The notes beneath the pieces are model-generated. The model did not search any database. It had not been told where the DNA came from and saw only the letters and a list, made by a program, of their open reading frames with translations. Source: Aquimarina acroporae (lineage in GTDB: Bacteria; Bacteroidota; Bacteroidia; Flavobacteriales; Flavobacteriaceae). From it: a stretch of DNA of 64,000 nt. The stretch lies in contig NZ_JALPRE010000001.1 of NCBI RefSeq assembly GCF_023195925.1, forward strand, positions 682,001 through 746,000, read 5' to 3'. Of this stretch, positions 1 through 8,593 are shown piece after piece (positions within the stretch are counted from its first letter, which is position 1; the number at the start of each line of letters is the position of its first letter). The position numbers and the translations under genes are program-made.

Positions 1-485
1 TTCACATATTTGGTAATAGCATATGGTGATAAAGGTTTCCCTATATTTTCTTCTATTTTAGGAAGCGCTTTAGAATCTCCATATGTCGAAGAGCTTGCGG
101 CATATACAAATCGTTTTACCCCGGCATCTCTTGCTGCTACGAGCATATTTAAAAAACCTCCAACATTTACATCATTACTGGTTATTGGATCGTTTAATGA
201 TCTTGGCACAGAACCTAAAGCTGCTTGATGTAATACAAAATCAACATTTTCACACGCCGTATGACAATCGCTTAAATTTCTAATATCGCCTTCTATAAAA
301 GTAAAATTGTTGTTATCTAATAAAGAAGAAAGATTCTTTTTATGTCCCGTAGCAAAATTGTCTAATCCTACTACTTCGCTCCCATATTGCAAAAGTGCTT
401 CACAAAGATTAGACCCTATAAAACCTGCTGCACCTGTTACAAGAATTCTTGAAGAACGTAACTGTTCTATCTGTTTAGTGTTCAT
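1..485 (-). CDS. NAD-dependent sugar-nucleotide epimerase/dehydratase (partial)
   Basis: The minus-strand reading frame starts with ATG at 483-485 and runs off the left edge of the window, leaving about 161 residues. The N-terminus has the Rossmann dinucleotide motif [13 protein letters not shown]. Further on come an acidic D-N turn after the second strand ([10 protein letters not shown]), the Ser-rich strand [10 protein letters not shown], and the extended-SDR catalytic pair in SPYAITKY (Tyr-x3-Lys). These are hallmarks of the UDP-glucose/UDP-N-acetylglucosamine 4-epimerase group (GalE/WbpP/TviC-like), which supplies precursors for surface polysaccharide. The exact substrate cannot be told from this piece. 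The longer plus-strand frames over the same bases are shadows of this gene. Confidence 0.85.
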   Translation of the reverse strand, partial: MNTKQIEQLRSSRILVTGAAGFIGSNLCEALLQYGSEVVGLDNFATGHKKNLSSLLDNNNFTFIEGDIRNLSDCHTACENVDFVLHQAALGSVPRSLNDPITSNDVNVGGFLNMLVAARDAGVKRFVYAASSSTYGDSKALPKIEENIGKPLSPYAITKYV

Positions 486-584
486 GATAATGTTTTAACC
501 CCCTGTTTTTTAGTCCCAAAGCCTACATTTTCTATAGACAGCGCGAAATTAACATTTACTAATAGAACTCACAACATAACTTAA

Positions 585-702
585 AGGGGATTTTACCCCT
601 AATTAGAATTCGTTCATTACAAACATCGTTAAAAAGATGCAGTTGATCCAAAAAACAAATCCAAACAACTGAAAATCAACAATATAAATATTGCATCTTT
701 TT
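585..702. terminator. Structured intergenic terminator region
   Basis: Two inverted repeats lie between the two minus-strand genes. One is a small hairpin at 585-600 (AGGGG/CCCCT). The other is a long one whose outer arms are 631-641 (AAAAAGATGCA) and 692-702 (its complement). On the minus strand the outer stem ends in a T-run, as expected for a Rho-independent terminator of the dehydrogenase gene that stops at 740. The interior can fold into further small stems (GTTGAT 642-647 with ATCAAC 675-680, and a CAATAT/ATATTG hairpin near 679-692), giving a branched shape. Confidence 0.5.
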
Positions 703-739
703 TTATTAACTATAACGTTTTCTTAATATACAATAAGAA

Positions 740-2746
740 TTAGTAAGCTAATAAATCTAACAATTCTTGTTCGAATCTATTTTTAGACAAATATTGATTT
801 TCTAAATTAGTATCAAAAGGAATCGGTGTTTCAATACTTGCTACTCTTTTTACAGGTGCATCTAAGTACTCGAAGCAATTCTCCATAATTCCAGAAGAAA
901 TTTCAGATGCTATTCCTCCAAATAACGTATCTTCTTGAAGTATGATTGCTTTCCCTGTTTTTTTAACTGAAGAATAAATAGTTTCAGCATCTAAAGGTTG
1001 TAAAGTTCTTAAATCTATCACATCTGCAGAGACTTCTTTATTGGTCTTTAATACATCTAGCGCCCAATGTATACCTGCTCCATAACTAATAATAGTAACA
1101 TCTTTTCCTTCTTTCAATAAAGCGGCTTTACCAAAAGGAAGATTGTAATACCCTGAAGGAACTTCTTGTCGAATACTTCTGTATAAAGCTTTATGCTCAA
1201 AAAACAATACAGGATTATTATCTTCTATTGCTGTTATCAATAGCCCCTTTGCATCATAAGGGAATGCTGGATATACAACCTTTAAACCAGGCACTTTGGT
1301 AAACCATGCTTCATTCGTTTGACTATGAAAAGGACCCGCTCCAACTCCCGCTCCACAAGGCATTCGAATAACGACATCTGAAGATTGCCCCCAACGGTAG
1401 TGAGACTTTGCCAATAAATTTACTATTGGATTAAACCCAGAAGAGACAAAATCTGCAAATTGCATTTCAACCACGGCCTTATGGTTATTAATAGAAAGAC
1501 CATATCCTGTAGACACGATCACAGACTCACAAATGGGAGTGTTTCGCACTCTTTGTTTCCCAAAAGCTTCTACAAATCCCTCTGTAATCTTAAAAACACC
1601 TCCATATTCCGCAATATCTTGCCCCATTATTACCAATTCGTCATATCGCTTCATCGCTTCCTGCAGACCATCAGAAATAGCATCAATCAGCCTAATCTCA
1701 TTACTTTCCTTAATTTCATCTGTTTTTTGAAAATGATATTTTGCATAAACATCATCGATTTCTTGATTAAGTTCCACAGTCACCAAAGCCTCTTCATTTG
1801 CCCGTTCCCAATGATCATCTATTTCATTTTTAATGATAGACTTATGCTGTTGCTCTTCTATTTGGGAAAACACTCCATGATCAAATAAATATCTCTTATA
1901 ATTTTCTATTGGATCTTTCAGCTTCCAATGTTCCATCAACTCGTCGGGCACATACTTGGTACCACTAGCCTCTTCATGTCCTCTCATCCTAAATGTCTTA
2001 AATTCTAAAAGGATTGGTCTTGGGTTCTCTCTTATGCTTTTGGCCAGTTCATTTACTTTACCATAAACTTCTAAAATATTATTTCCATCAAGTATATAGG
2101 ATTCTAATCCATAACCTTTTCCTCGTTCGGCCAAATGATCACAGTTATACTGTTCACTGGTCGGTGTAGACAATCCATATCCATTATTCTCTATGCAAAA
2201 CAAAACGGGTAAGTTCCAAACCGAGGCAACATTCAACGCCTCATGAAAATCTCCTTCACTGGTACCTCCTTCTCCTGTAAAAACAGCAGTAACTTTGTTA
2301 TTATTTTTCAGAAGATTACCCAACGCTATTCCGCAGGCGACTCCCATCTGGGGTCCCAGATGAGATATCATCCCAATAATCTTATATTCTTGCGAACCAA
2401 AATGAAAGGAACGATCTCTACCTTTAGTAAACCCACTAGATTTACCTTGCCATTGGGCAAATAATCTATACAAAGGTATATCTCTACCTGTAAAGACCCC
2501 TAAATTACGATGCATTGGAAGTATATATTCGTCTTGTTCTAAAGCCGCTGTCACCCCTGTCGCAATAGCTTCCTGACCTATACCACTAAACCATTTTGAT
2601 ATTTTTCCTTGTCTTAGTAGAATTAACATCTTTTCTTCAATAAGCCTAGGCTTCAACATTTTAAGATAGAGACTTAACAAAAGGTCATTATCAAATGTTT
2701 TTCTATCAAATTGAAGCTGAGATTTTTCTTTTGAAATAGAGTCCAT
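740..2746 (-). CDS. 2-oxoacid dehydrogenase E1, fused alpha and beta subunits
   Basis: This 668-residue protein joins the two E1 subunits that are separate in many bacteria. It would catalyse thiamine-diphosphate-dependent oxidative decarboxylation of a 2-oxoacid, most likely the branched-chain type, and pass the acyl group to a lipoyl E2. Residues about 20-330 are the alpha part, with the TPP/Mg motif GEGGTSEGDFHEALN (158 onward) ending in NN at 187-188. From about 350 (RLIDAISDGLQEA) to the end is the beta part, closing with the transketolase C-terminal domain. Fused E1 of this length is common in Flavobacteriia. No E2 or E3 gene is nearby, so those subunits must be encoded elsewhere. Whether the natural substrate is branched-chain oxoacid or pyruvate is not settled by sequence alone. 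Confidence 0.88.
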   Translation of the reverse strand: MDSISKEKSQLQFDRKTFDNDLLLSLYLKMLKPRLIEEKMLILLRQGKISKWFSGIGQEAIATGVTAALEQDEYILPMHRNLGVFTGRDIPLYRLFAQWQGKSSGFTKGRDRSFHFGSQEYKIIGMISHLGPQMGVACGIALGNLLKNNNKVTAVFTGEGGTSEGDFHEALNVASVWNLPVLFCIENNGYGLSTPTSEQYNCDHLAERGKGYGLESYILDGNNILEVYGKVNELAKSIRENPRPILLEFKTFRMRGHEEASGTKYVPDELMEHWKLKDPIENYKRYLFDHGVFSQIEEQQHKSIIKNEIDDHWERANEEALVTVELNQEIDDVYAKYHFQKTDEIKESNEIRLIDAISDGLQEAMKRYDELVIMGQDIAEYGGVFKITEGFVEAFGKQRVRNTPICESVIVSTGYGLSINNHKAVVEMQFADFVSSGFNPIVNLLAKSHYRWGQSSDVVIRMPCGAGVGAGPFHSQTNEAWFTKVPGLKVVYPAFPYDAKGLLITAIEDNNPVLFFEHKALYRSIRQEVPSGYYNLPFGKAALLKEGKDVTIISYGAGIHWALDVLKTNKEVSADVIDLRTLQPLDAETIYSSVKKTGKAIILQEDTLFGGIASEISSGIMENCFEYLDAPVKRVASIETPIPFDTNLENQYLSKNRFEQELLDLLAY

Positions 2747-3001
2747 AAAAGCAAATTAGTTAAGTAAATGTAACCAATTTTACCTCAGAATTCTCATCGA
2801 AGGCGCAATATTATTAAGTAGTTGTTAATTTAACTCATATAAATCTATGAATTAATTAAATTTACTTTAAAATCAATATTAATTATAAATATGAAGTCAA
2901 TTTGATATTTAAACTATCTTTTGATTTTTTTTGAATACTAATTGCGGTTTTTAAGCAAAATACACCTAATTTTATTTTTTCAATTTTAAGAAAAGACAAC
3001 A

Positions 3002-3952
3002 ATGAATAATATACCCAGCGTCGATTTGGCCGATTTTATAGCCGACGACCCATCAAGAAAGCAAAAATTTGTTAATGAAATAGGAAGAGCGTATGAAGAA
3101 ATAGGTTTTGTTTCCTTAAAAAACCATTTCCTAAATGACGAACTTGTGGAAGATTTATACAAGGAAGTTAAAGCATTTTTTGCTCTTCCTGTAGCGACTA
3201 AAGAAAAATATGAAATAGAAGGACTAGGTGGCCAAAGGGGGTACACGTCATTCGGTAAAGAACATGCCAAAGGTAAAAAGGAAGGAGACCTTAAAGAATT
3301 TTGGCACTTTGGTCAAGAACCAGAAAAAGATGCTAATTTAACTGAAGAATATCCTCCCAATGTAGATGTAGAAGAGCTTGATCATTTTAACCAAACAGGA
3401 ATGCAGGCTTACAGAATGTTAGAAAAAACAGGGATTTATGTACTAAGAGCGCTAGCTTTATACATAGGTCTTGAAGAGCATTATTTTGATCATTGGGCTA
3501 GTAACGGTAATAGTATTTTAAGACCTATTCACTATCCACCTATTACCGAAGAGCCAAAAGGAGCTGTTAGAGCGGGAGCACATGGAGACATCAATCTAAT
3601 AACACTATTGATGGGAGCTTCTACCGGTGGATTGCAAGTACAAAGAAAAGATGGAGAGTGGATTGATGCTATTCCTCAAGAAGATGAATTGGTAATCAAT
3701 GTAGGAGATATGCTCGAAAGGCATACAAATAATAAACTTCGCTCTACCATTCACCGTGTTGTTAATCCGCCTAAAGAACAATGGGGTAAACCAAGGTATT
3801 CAATACCATTTTTCATGCATCCAAGAAGCGATATGAAATTAAATTGCTTAAAGGAATGCATAACTGACGAAAATCCGAAACATTATGATGATATTACTGC
3901 TGGAGAGTTCTTGCACCAAAGATTAGTAGAAATCGGTTTGATAAAAAAATAA
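3002..3952 (+). CDS. 2-oxoglutarate/Fe(II)-dependent oxygenase, isopenicillin-N-synthase family
   Basis: The 316-residue protein has the N-terminal DIOX_N region (VDLADF..., FVSLKNH) and a C-terminal double-stranded beta-helix. The iron ligands are visible as His194 and Asp196 in AHGDINLITLL and His251 in STIHRVV. The 2-oxoglutarate-binding Arg265-x-Ser267 lies in KPRYSIPFF. Length and motifs match soluble plant-like 2OG dioxygenases found widely in bacteria; the substrate is unknown. The next gene starts 9 nt after its stop codon, so the two are probably co-transcribed. The start is the only ATG close to the A-rich upstream stretch. Confidence 0.85.
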   Translation: MNNIPSVDLADFIADDPSRKQKFVNEIGRAYEEIGFVSLKNHFLNDELVEDLYKEVKAFFALPVATKEKYEIEGLGGQRGYTSFGKEHAKGKKEGDLKEFWHFGQEPEKDANLTEEYPPNVDVEELDHFNQTGMQAYRMLEKTGIYVLRALALYIGLEEHYFDHWASNGNSILRPIHYPPITEEPKGAVRAGAHGDINLITLLMGASTGGLQVQRKDGEWIDAIPQEDELVINVGDMLERHTNNKLRSTIHRVVNPPKEQWGKPRYSIPFFMHPRSDMKLNCLKECITDENPKHYDDITAGEFLHQRLVEIGLIKK

Positions 3953-3961
3953 TGAGATCAC

Positions 3962-4294
3962 ATGGATTTACAAGATCAATTAAAAAATCTATTTCCTGAT
4001 CATCAGTTTAAAGAAGAAGAAAAAACCAACGAGAATACTGAAGATCAATTATGGATGCAAGACACCCCTATACTCTGTAAATATGAAAAGCGGAAGGGAA
4101 AACCTATTACCATATTAGAAGGGTATACCGGGGCAGATGAAGATTTTAAAAAACTGGCAAAGGAACTAAAAACACGTTTGAGTGTTGGAGGGTCTTTTAA
4201 AAACGACAGTATTATTATTCAAGGTGACTATCGTGATCAAATCATGAAAATTCTACAGGAAAAAGGTTTTAAGGTGAAACGAGTAGGCGGTTAA
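3962..4294 (+). CDS. SUI1/eIF1-like translation factor (YciH family)
   Basis: A 110-residue protein whose C-terminal half is the SUI1 domain: a basic strand (KYEKRKGKPITILEGY), then LKTRLSVGGSFKND and IIIQGDYRDQIMKILQ, ending in GFKVKRVGG. These are the conserved blocks of eIF1 and bacterial YciH. The N-terminal 40 residues are acidic and variable, as in other Bacteroidota members. In E. coli YciH affects start-site fidelity, but the bacterial role is not settled. It follows the oxygenase by 9 nt. Confidence 0.88.
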   Translation: MDLQDQLKNLFPDHQFKEEEKTNENTEDQLWMQDTPILCKYEKRKGKPITILEGYTGADEDFKKLAKELKTRLSVGGSFKNDSIIIQGDYRDQIMKILQEKGFKVKRVGG

Positions 4295-4309
4295 ATTATT
4301 TATTACATT

Positions 4310-5248
4310 TTGGGGACAAATACTTTACATATTACAAATGGAGATAGTTTAACCAATAGACTAAAGGAATTAAATCTGGTTAGTGGTGAATTCTTTACCT
4401 GGAGAGAAATGCTATGTGAAGGGCCTACTGAAGTTAAATTAGAAGAAGACAGTTCTATCCAAAAACGAAAACTATTTCTAAAAAAATACTATCGTATTGA
4501 TCCTTCCGATTATGAAGAAAAATTTGTTTCGCAACTTGCCAAATTAGACCGCCTTAATGAGTATGACGAAATCATATTATGGTTTGAATATGACCTATTC
4601 TGCCATATTAATATGATTGCGGCAATAAGCCTATTATTACGAAAGCAAGTCAAAGATATCCCAATATATCTAGTTTGCAGCGGAAGAGTGGAAAATACAA
4701 AAAAATTGATGGGTCTATGTGAGTTATCAGACAATCAACTTAAAAAGCACTTCAATAATAAAGTAACACTCTCTACAGATGACCTTGAGCTTGCCTCTCA
4801 TGTTTGGACTTTATATTGTGAGTCGAATCCTAAAAAAATAGCAGGGCAAATAAAAAAGAACTCAGCTTTCGAATATCTTTCGATTTGTTTGAGAGCTCAT
4901 TTACAACGTTTTCCTAAAATGCTAACCGGACTTAATGTTTTGGAACATAATATCCTTGAAATGATTGACAATTACGAAATTAAAAACGTAAGACAACTCA
5001 TGGGGTATACTCTAGAATATCAAGGTTACTATGGATATGGAGACATGCAAATGAAACGAGTAATCGCAAGGCTTTTTCAATTTCTGGATCAAACAAAAGA
5101 TAGATTGCAATTATCTGAAAGAGGAAAACTCGCACTACAGCAGAAAAAAAACTTTTACAATACTCAAATATTAGATTGGTATTACGGAGGTGTTAAAAAA
5201 TATGACTACCTCTATAATGATGAAACACACACTTTATTAAAATTATAA
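4310..5248 (+). CDS. DUF1835-domain protein
   Basis: The 312-residue product begins with LHITNGDSLTNRLKELN and GEFFTWREMLCEGP. Next come the acidic patch WFEYDLFCHINM near residues 90-100 and a helical C-terminal part, which is the architecture of the DUF1835 family. Its biochemical role is unknown. The only workable start is a TTG at 4310 placed just before the conserved N-terminal strand, since no in-frame ATG lies upstream before the preceding gene. The stop at 5246-5248 is followed one base later by the ATG of the nucleoside phosphorylase, so the genes are translationally linked. Confidence 0.78.
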   Translation: MGTNTLHITNGDSLTNRLKELNLVSGEFFTWREMLCEGPTEVKLEEDSSIQKRKLFLKKYYRIDPSDYEEKFVSQLAKLDRLNEYDEIILWFEYDLFCHINMIAAISLLLRKQVKDIPIYLVCSGRVENTKKLMGLCELSDNQLKKHFNNKVTLSTDDLELASHVWTLYCESNPKKIAGQIKKNSAFEYLSICLRAHLQRFPKMLTGLNVLEHNILEMIDNYEIKNVRQLMGYTLEYQGYYGYGDMQMKRVIARLFQFLDQTKDRLQLSERGKLALQQKKNFYNTQILDWYYGGVKKYDYLYNDETHTLLKL

Positions 5249-5249
5249 T

Positions 5250-6131
5250 ATGGCAATAGCCGAATCTGAACTTATCCTTAATGAGGATGGTAGCATATAT
5301 CATCTCAATCTCAAACCTGAGCATCTTGCGAATACGATTATCACCGTTGGAGATCCTGACAGAGTTGAGCAAGTAACTCAATATTTCGACCGTATTGAAC
5401 ATAAGGTTAGAAAAAGAGAGTTTCACACACAAACAGGGTATTATCAAGGCAAAAGGATGACGGTGATTTCAACTGGGATTGGTACAGATAATATAGATAT
5501 TGTGTTTAATGAATTAGATGCTTTGGTAAATATTGATTTTGAAAACAGAGATATTAAAAAGGAGCATACTTCATTAACTATAGTAAGGGTTGGAACTTCC
5601 GGAGCAATACAAGAAGATATTCCAATAGATAGCTTTGTTATTTCTGAAATTGGGATTGGCTTCGATAGTCTTCTCCATTTTTATAAAAATGAAGATATTC
5701 AATTACATGATTTGTCTCAAGCACTAATGCAGCATCTTAATTGGGATCGCAATAAGTCTAATCCTTATTGTATCGCTTGCGATGAAGATCTTGCAAGTCA
5801 TCTTCAATCTGAAATTACGATAAAGGGAAATACGATCACCAATGTCGGGTTTTATGGCCCACAAGGAAGAATATTAAGACTACCTCTACAAGATAACAAG
5901 ATGAATAAAAAACTTGAATCTTTTAGATACAATAATGAATTAAAAGTAACCAACCTTGAAATGGAAACTGCCGGAATTTATGCCATGGCAAAGCTGCTGG
6001 GACATAGAGCTATTTCTATGAATGCTATTTTGGCAAATAGGGCAACCGGAGAGTTTAGCAAAAATCCAAAGCAAACGGTAGATAAATTAATTAAACACAC
6101 CCTGGTCAAACTTGTAAGTTTTGAAGGATGA
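5250..6131 (+). CDS. Nucleoside phosphorylase (uridine phosphorylase-like)
   Basis: A 293-residue member of the PNP/UDP phosphorylase family, which splits a nucleoside with phosphate into base and ribose-1-phosphate. It shows the phosphate-binding GDPDRVEQV near residue 34, STGIGTDNIDIV near residue 72, the family core RVGTSGAIQ near residue 112, and the nucleoside-binding NLEMETAGIYAMAKLLG near residue 233. The last two resemble uridine phosphorylases more than trimeric purine enzymes; substrate choice is inference. It starts one base after the DUF1835 stop and is followed by a clear terminator, so it closes this operon. Confidence 0.87.
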   Translation: MAIAESELILNEDGSIYHLNLKPEHLANTIITVGDPDRVEQVTQYFDRIEHKVRKREFHTQTGYYQGKRMTVISTGIGTDNIDIVFNELDALVNIDFENRDIKKEHTSLTIVRVGTSGAIQEDIPIDSFVISEIGIGFDSLLHFYKNEDIQLHDLSQALMQHLNWDRNKSNPYCIACDEDLASHLQSEITIKGNTITNVGFYGPQGRILRLPLQDNKMNKKLESFRYNNELKVTNLEMETAGIYAMAKLLGHRAISMNAILANRATGEFSKNPKQTVDKLIKHTLVKLVSFEG

Positions 6132-6155
6132 AACCGAACAAACATAGATATAAAT

Positions 6156-6184
6156 AAAAAAGGATGAATACATTCATCCTTTTC
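6156..6184 (+). terminator. Rho-independent terminator after the phosphorylase gene
   Basis: An inverted repeat AGGATGAAT/ATTCATCCT (6161-6169 and 6172-6180) is flanked by an A-run and followed by TTTT. It stands 25 nt after the stop codon. The A-run on the other side means it could also stop transcription of the small minus-strand gene that ends at 6231. Confidence 0.7.
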
Positions 6185-6230
6185 AAACATTAAATCATTA
6201 TAAAAATACTTAGCAAAATTTTTAAAACTG

Positions 6231-6377
6231 TTAACCAAATAATATTTTAAGACTAATCAATAAGTTCGTTACTAATAAAACCCCAATAAAAACTACAATT
6301 CCATTTTCGATTGGATTATTTTTTAACTTGGCAACTTTTACATAAGCGCTTTTGGTTTTAAGAAAATTCTTTTTCAT
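6231..6377 (-). CDS. Small single-pass membrane protein, 48 aa
   Basis: An uninterrupted minus-strand frame begins with ATG at 6375-6377. It encodes a basic N-terminus (MKKNFLKTKSAYVKVAKLKN) followed by one hydrophobic segment (GIVVFIGVLLVTNLLISLKI) and a short tail. The positive-inside rule puts the N-terminus in the cytoplasm. A terminator lies downstream at 6156-6184. I do not recognise a family. The clean basic/hydrophobic layout and lack of any overlapping gene support it as real, although it has no experimental or domain evidence. Confidence 0.5.
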   Translation of the reverse strand: MKKNFLKTKSAYVKVAKLKNNPIENGIVVFIGVLLVTNLLISLKILFG

Positions 6378-6527
6378 AGCAATTGTTTTTATTTTGGGTT
6401 TGAACTTGTTATCAAATTTATAATTCCTTGGAAGAATTATATCTCAAATATAGATAAAAGAATTTATATTCATCGTTAAAAAACAAAAAAAATCGATGAA
6501 ATACACAATTTTTTAATAAAAACAGAA

Positions 6528-7379
6528 ATGCAGACGATAAAAATAGGTGGTGTTCCAGAACATTTTAATTTACCCTGGCACCTTTCTATAGAAGATAATA
6601 GCTTTTTAAAACATGATATAGTATTAGATTGGACAGACTATTATGGTGGCACTGGAGCTATGTGTGAAGCCTTAAGAAATAAAGAAATAGACATGGCAAT
6701 AATACTTACCGAAGGTATTATAAAGGATATTATTGCTGGTAACCCTACCAAAATCGTTCAAAACTATATTCAAACCCCTTTAATTTGGGGTATACATGTA
6801 GGCGCACAATCTAAATTTACCAAGTTATCTCAATTGCAACATGCTAAAATTGCTATAAGCAGATATGGCTCTGGTTCTGAATTAATGGCATATCTCAATG
6901 CAAGAAATCAAAATTGGGATACGGCCAATTTAGATTTTGAAGTTGTGAAAAATCTTAATGGAGCTATTGAAGCACTTACCAATGGAACTGCAGATTATTT
7001 TATGTGGGAGCATTTTACTACAAAACCACTCGTAGACAACGGCACTTTTAGACGTGTAGCAGATTACCCCACTCCATGGCCTTGTTTTGTAATTGCTGTT
7101 AGAGAAGAAGTTTTAAATTCTAAAGGAGATACTATAAAGACAATTGTCGATGTTATTAATACTGTTACCTCAGATTTCAAGAGTATTCCCAGCATAGACA
7201 AAACACTTTCCTTAAGGTATGATCAAAATCTTGAAGACATACGGAAATGGTTAACATTAACAGAATGGAGTCAAACTCTATTAGAAGAAAATTCCTTAAA
7301 CTCTATTCAAAAAGAATTATTAGAACTTAACATTATAGATAAAACCATCGATCCTAAAGAGCTAATCTTTAAGTTATAA
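6528..7379 (+). CDS. Periplasmic-binding-fold protein without signal peptide
   Basis: The 283-residue protein looks like a type 2 solute-binding protein of the NMT1/THI5-like group. It begins directly with a first strand (TIKIGGVPEHFN) and has alternating strand/helix blocks, including EIDMAIILTEGIIKDIIAG and HAKIAISRYGSGSELMAYL, where the SRYGSGS stretch would form the ligand loop. Unlike transport-associated members it has no signal peptide or lipobox, and there is no permease or ATPase gene beside it. It may therefore be a cytosolic ligand-binding protein or enzyme; this is inference. It is transcribed alone. Confidence 0.72.
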   Translation: MQTIKIGGVPEHFNLPWHLSIEDNSFLKHDIVLDWTDYYGGTGAMCEALRNKEIDMAIILTEGIIKDIIAGNPTKIVQNYIQTPLIWGIHVGAQSKFTKLSQLQHAKIAISRYGSGSELMAYLNARNQNWDTANLDFEVVKNLNGAIEALTNGTADYFMWEHFTTKPLVDNGTFRRVADYPTPWPCFVIAVREEVLNSKGDTIKTIVDVINTVTSDFKSIPSIDKTLSLRYDQNLEDIRKWLTLTEWSQTLLEENSLNSIQKELLELNIIDKTIDPKELIFKL

Positions 7380-7567
7380 CTAAAGTTCATTCACTTTTTT
7401 TATTTTTTTGGATATAAACAGTAGGGTATTTTAATAGTCAAACGTTGTTTATATAGAGGATATTTAAAAAATTAAGATGAACAATAACAATATGGGCTTT
7501 ATACCTAACAAAATATTAAGAAACGTTTAATTCTTAAGGAACTAGGCACTAGTTTTAAAATATTTTG

Positions 7568-7575
7568 TACATTTG
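7568..7575 (+). promoter_or_regulatory. -7 promoter box (TAnnTTTG)
   Basis: TACATTTG matches the Bacteroidota sigma-A -7 consensus exactly. It lies 88 nt upstream of the ATG of the 59-aa gene at 7663. No convincing -33 TTTG is present at the expected spacing. Confidence 0.5.
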
Positions 7576-7662
7576 CCGTGCCTACCCCAATGAACTAATT
7601 ATTAACGCAGAAGCAACCATATTGTTTTTAATGCATCTAATAATTAAACTAACAAATCCATT

Positions 7663-7842
7663 ATGACTACTTTTTTGCTTATACTATTAGGTCTTGTCGC
7701 CTTCAACTTTATGCTGCTAAAATTTAGTATGCAGTCTGTTGATTCTAAGAAGAAAAAGGCAAAGACAGGAAAGAAAATCAATCGTATTGCCGATCATACT
7801 TCAAACAAGTCTAAAGATTCCAAAATTCCGACAGCAGCTTAA
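7663..7842 (+). CDS. Small membrane-anchored basic protein, 59 aa
   Basis: ATG at 7663 opens a 59-codon frame. An N-terminal hydrophobic helix (MTTFLLILLGLVAFNFMLLK) is followed by a strongly basic, Lys-rich cytoplasmic tail (SKKKKAKTGKKINR). The stop at 7840-7842 abuts the stop codon of the convergent ung gene without a gap. A consensus -7 box lies upstream. The family is not recognised; the basic tail could contact nucleic acid or phospholipid head groups, but that is only a guess. Confidence 0.55.
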   Translation: MTTFLLILLGLVAFNFMLLKFSMQSVDSKKKKAKTGKKINRIADHTSNKSKDSKIPTAA

Positions 7843-8508
7843 TTACCACTCTACAGTCTTTTTACCGACCTTAGAAAGGTATGTATTTGTCGTACTAAAA
7901 TGACGGTTACCAAACCAGTATCCTCTATTGGCACTTAATGGTGAAGGATGACCACTGGTCAAAACATAATGTTTGTTGCGGTCGATTTTAGCCCCTTTCT
8001 TCTTAGCAAAACCACCCCATAATAAAAAGACTACATTCTCCTTTTTATCCGATATACATTTAATTACTGCATCCGTAAATTCTTCCCAACCCTTCTTTTG
8101 ATGTGAACCTGCTTGATGTGCCCTTACTGTTAATGTAGCATTTAAAAGCAATACACCTTGCTCTGCCCATCGTTGTAAGTTCCCAGTGGTTGGATAAGGC
8201 ACCCCCAGATCTGTTTCTATTTCTTTAAAAATATTAATTAAAGAAGGAGGAATATCTATATGATCATTAACTGAAAAACACAATCCATTCGCCTGCCCTA
8301 CACCATGATATGGATCTTGACCAATAATAACAACTTTTACATCTGTAAAACTACAATGATCAAAAGCGGCAAAAATCTCAGATCCTTGAGGATAACAAGT
8401 ATTATTTTGGTATTCTGTTTTTACAAAATCTACCAGTTTAGAAAAATAGGGCTTTTCGAATTCATCCTCTAATTGCTCTTTCCAGCTGGTTTCAATATTT
8501 ACGTTCAT
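7843..8508 (-). CDS. ung: Uracil-DNA glycosylase
   Basis: The 221-residue family 1 enzyme removes uracil from DNA to start base-excision repair. It has the water-activating motif GQDPYHGVGQANGLCFSV with catalytic Asp65 and the DNA-intercalation loop GHPSPLSANRG with His187. The Phe that stacks on uracil is in LCFSV. Length equals the E. coli enzyme. It is convergent with the 59-aa gene and divergent from the MutS2-like gene, so two DNA-maintenance genes share the 85-bp region at 8509-8593. Confidence 0.97.
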   Translation of the reverse strand: MNVNIETSWKEQLEDEFEKPYFSKLVDFVKTEYQNNTCYPQGSEIFAAFDHCSFTDVKVVIIGQDPYHGVGQANGLCFSVNDHIDIPPSLINIFKEIETDLGVPYPTTGNLQRWAEQGVLLLNATLTVRAHQAGSHQKKGWEEFTDAVIKCISDKKENVVFLLWGGFAKKKGAKIDRNKHYVLTSGHPSPLSANRGYWFGNRHFSTTNTYLSKVGKKTVEW

Positions 8509-8535
8509 ATGGTAATAATTATAACTGTAATTATG

Positions 8536-8543
8536 TACTTTTG
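8536..8543 (+). promoter_or_regulatory. -7 promoter box for the MutS2-like gene
   Basis: TACTTTTG fits TAnnTTTG. It lies 51 nt before the ATG at 8594, within the divergent ung/mutS2 region. Confidence 0.5.
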
Positions 8544-8593
8544 TTGATCTAAAATTTCACGGAATATAACCCAAAAATACGGGTAAAAAAAGT

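Noticed and set aside
1460..1888. 142-codon plus-strand frame within the E1 gene
   Set aside because: It lies entirely antisense to the conserved E1 fusion gene and has no sensible protein character.
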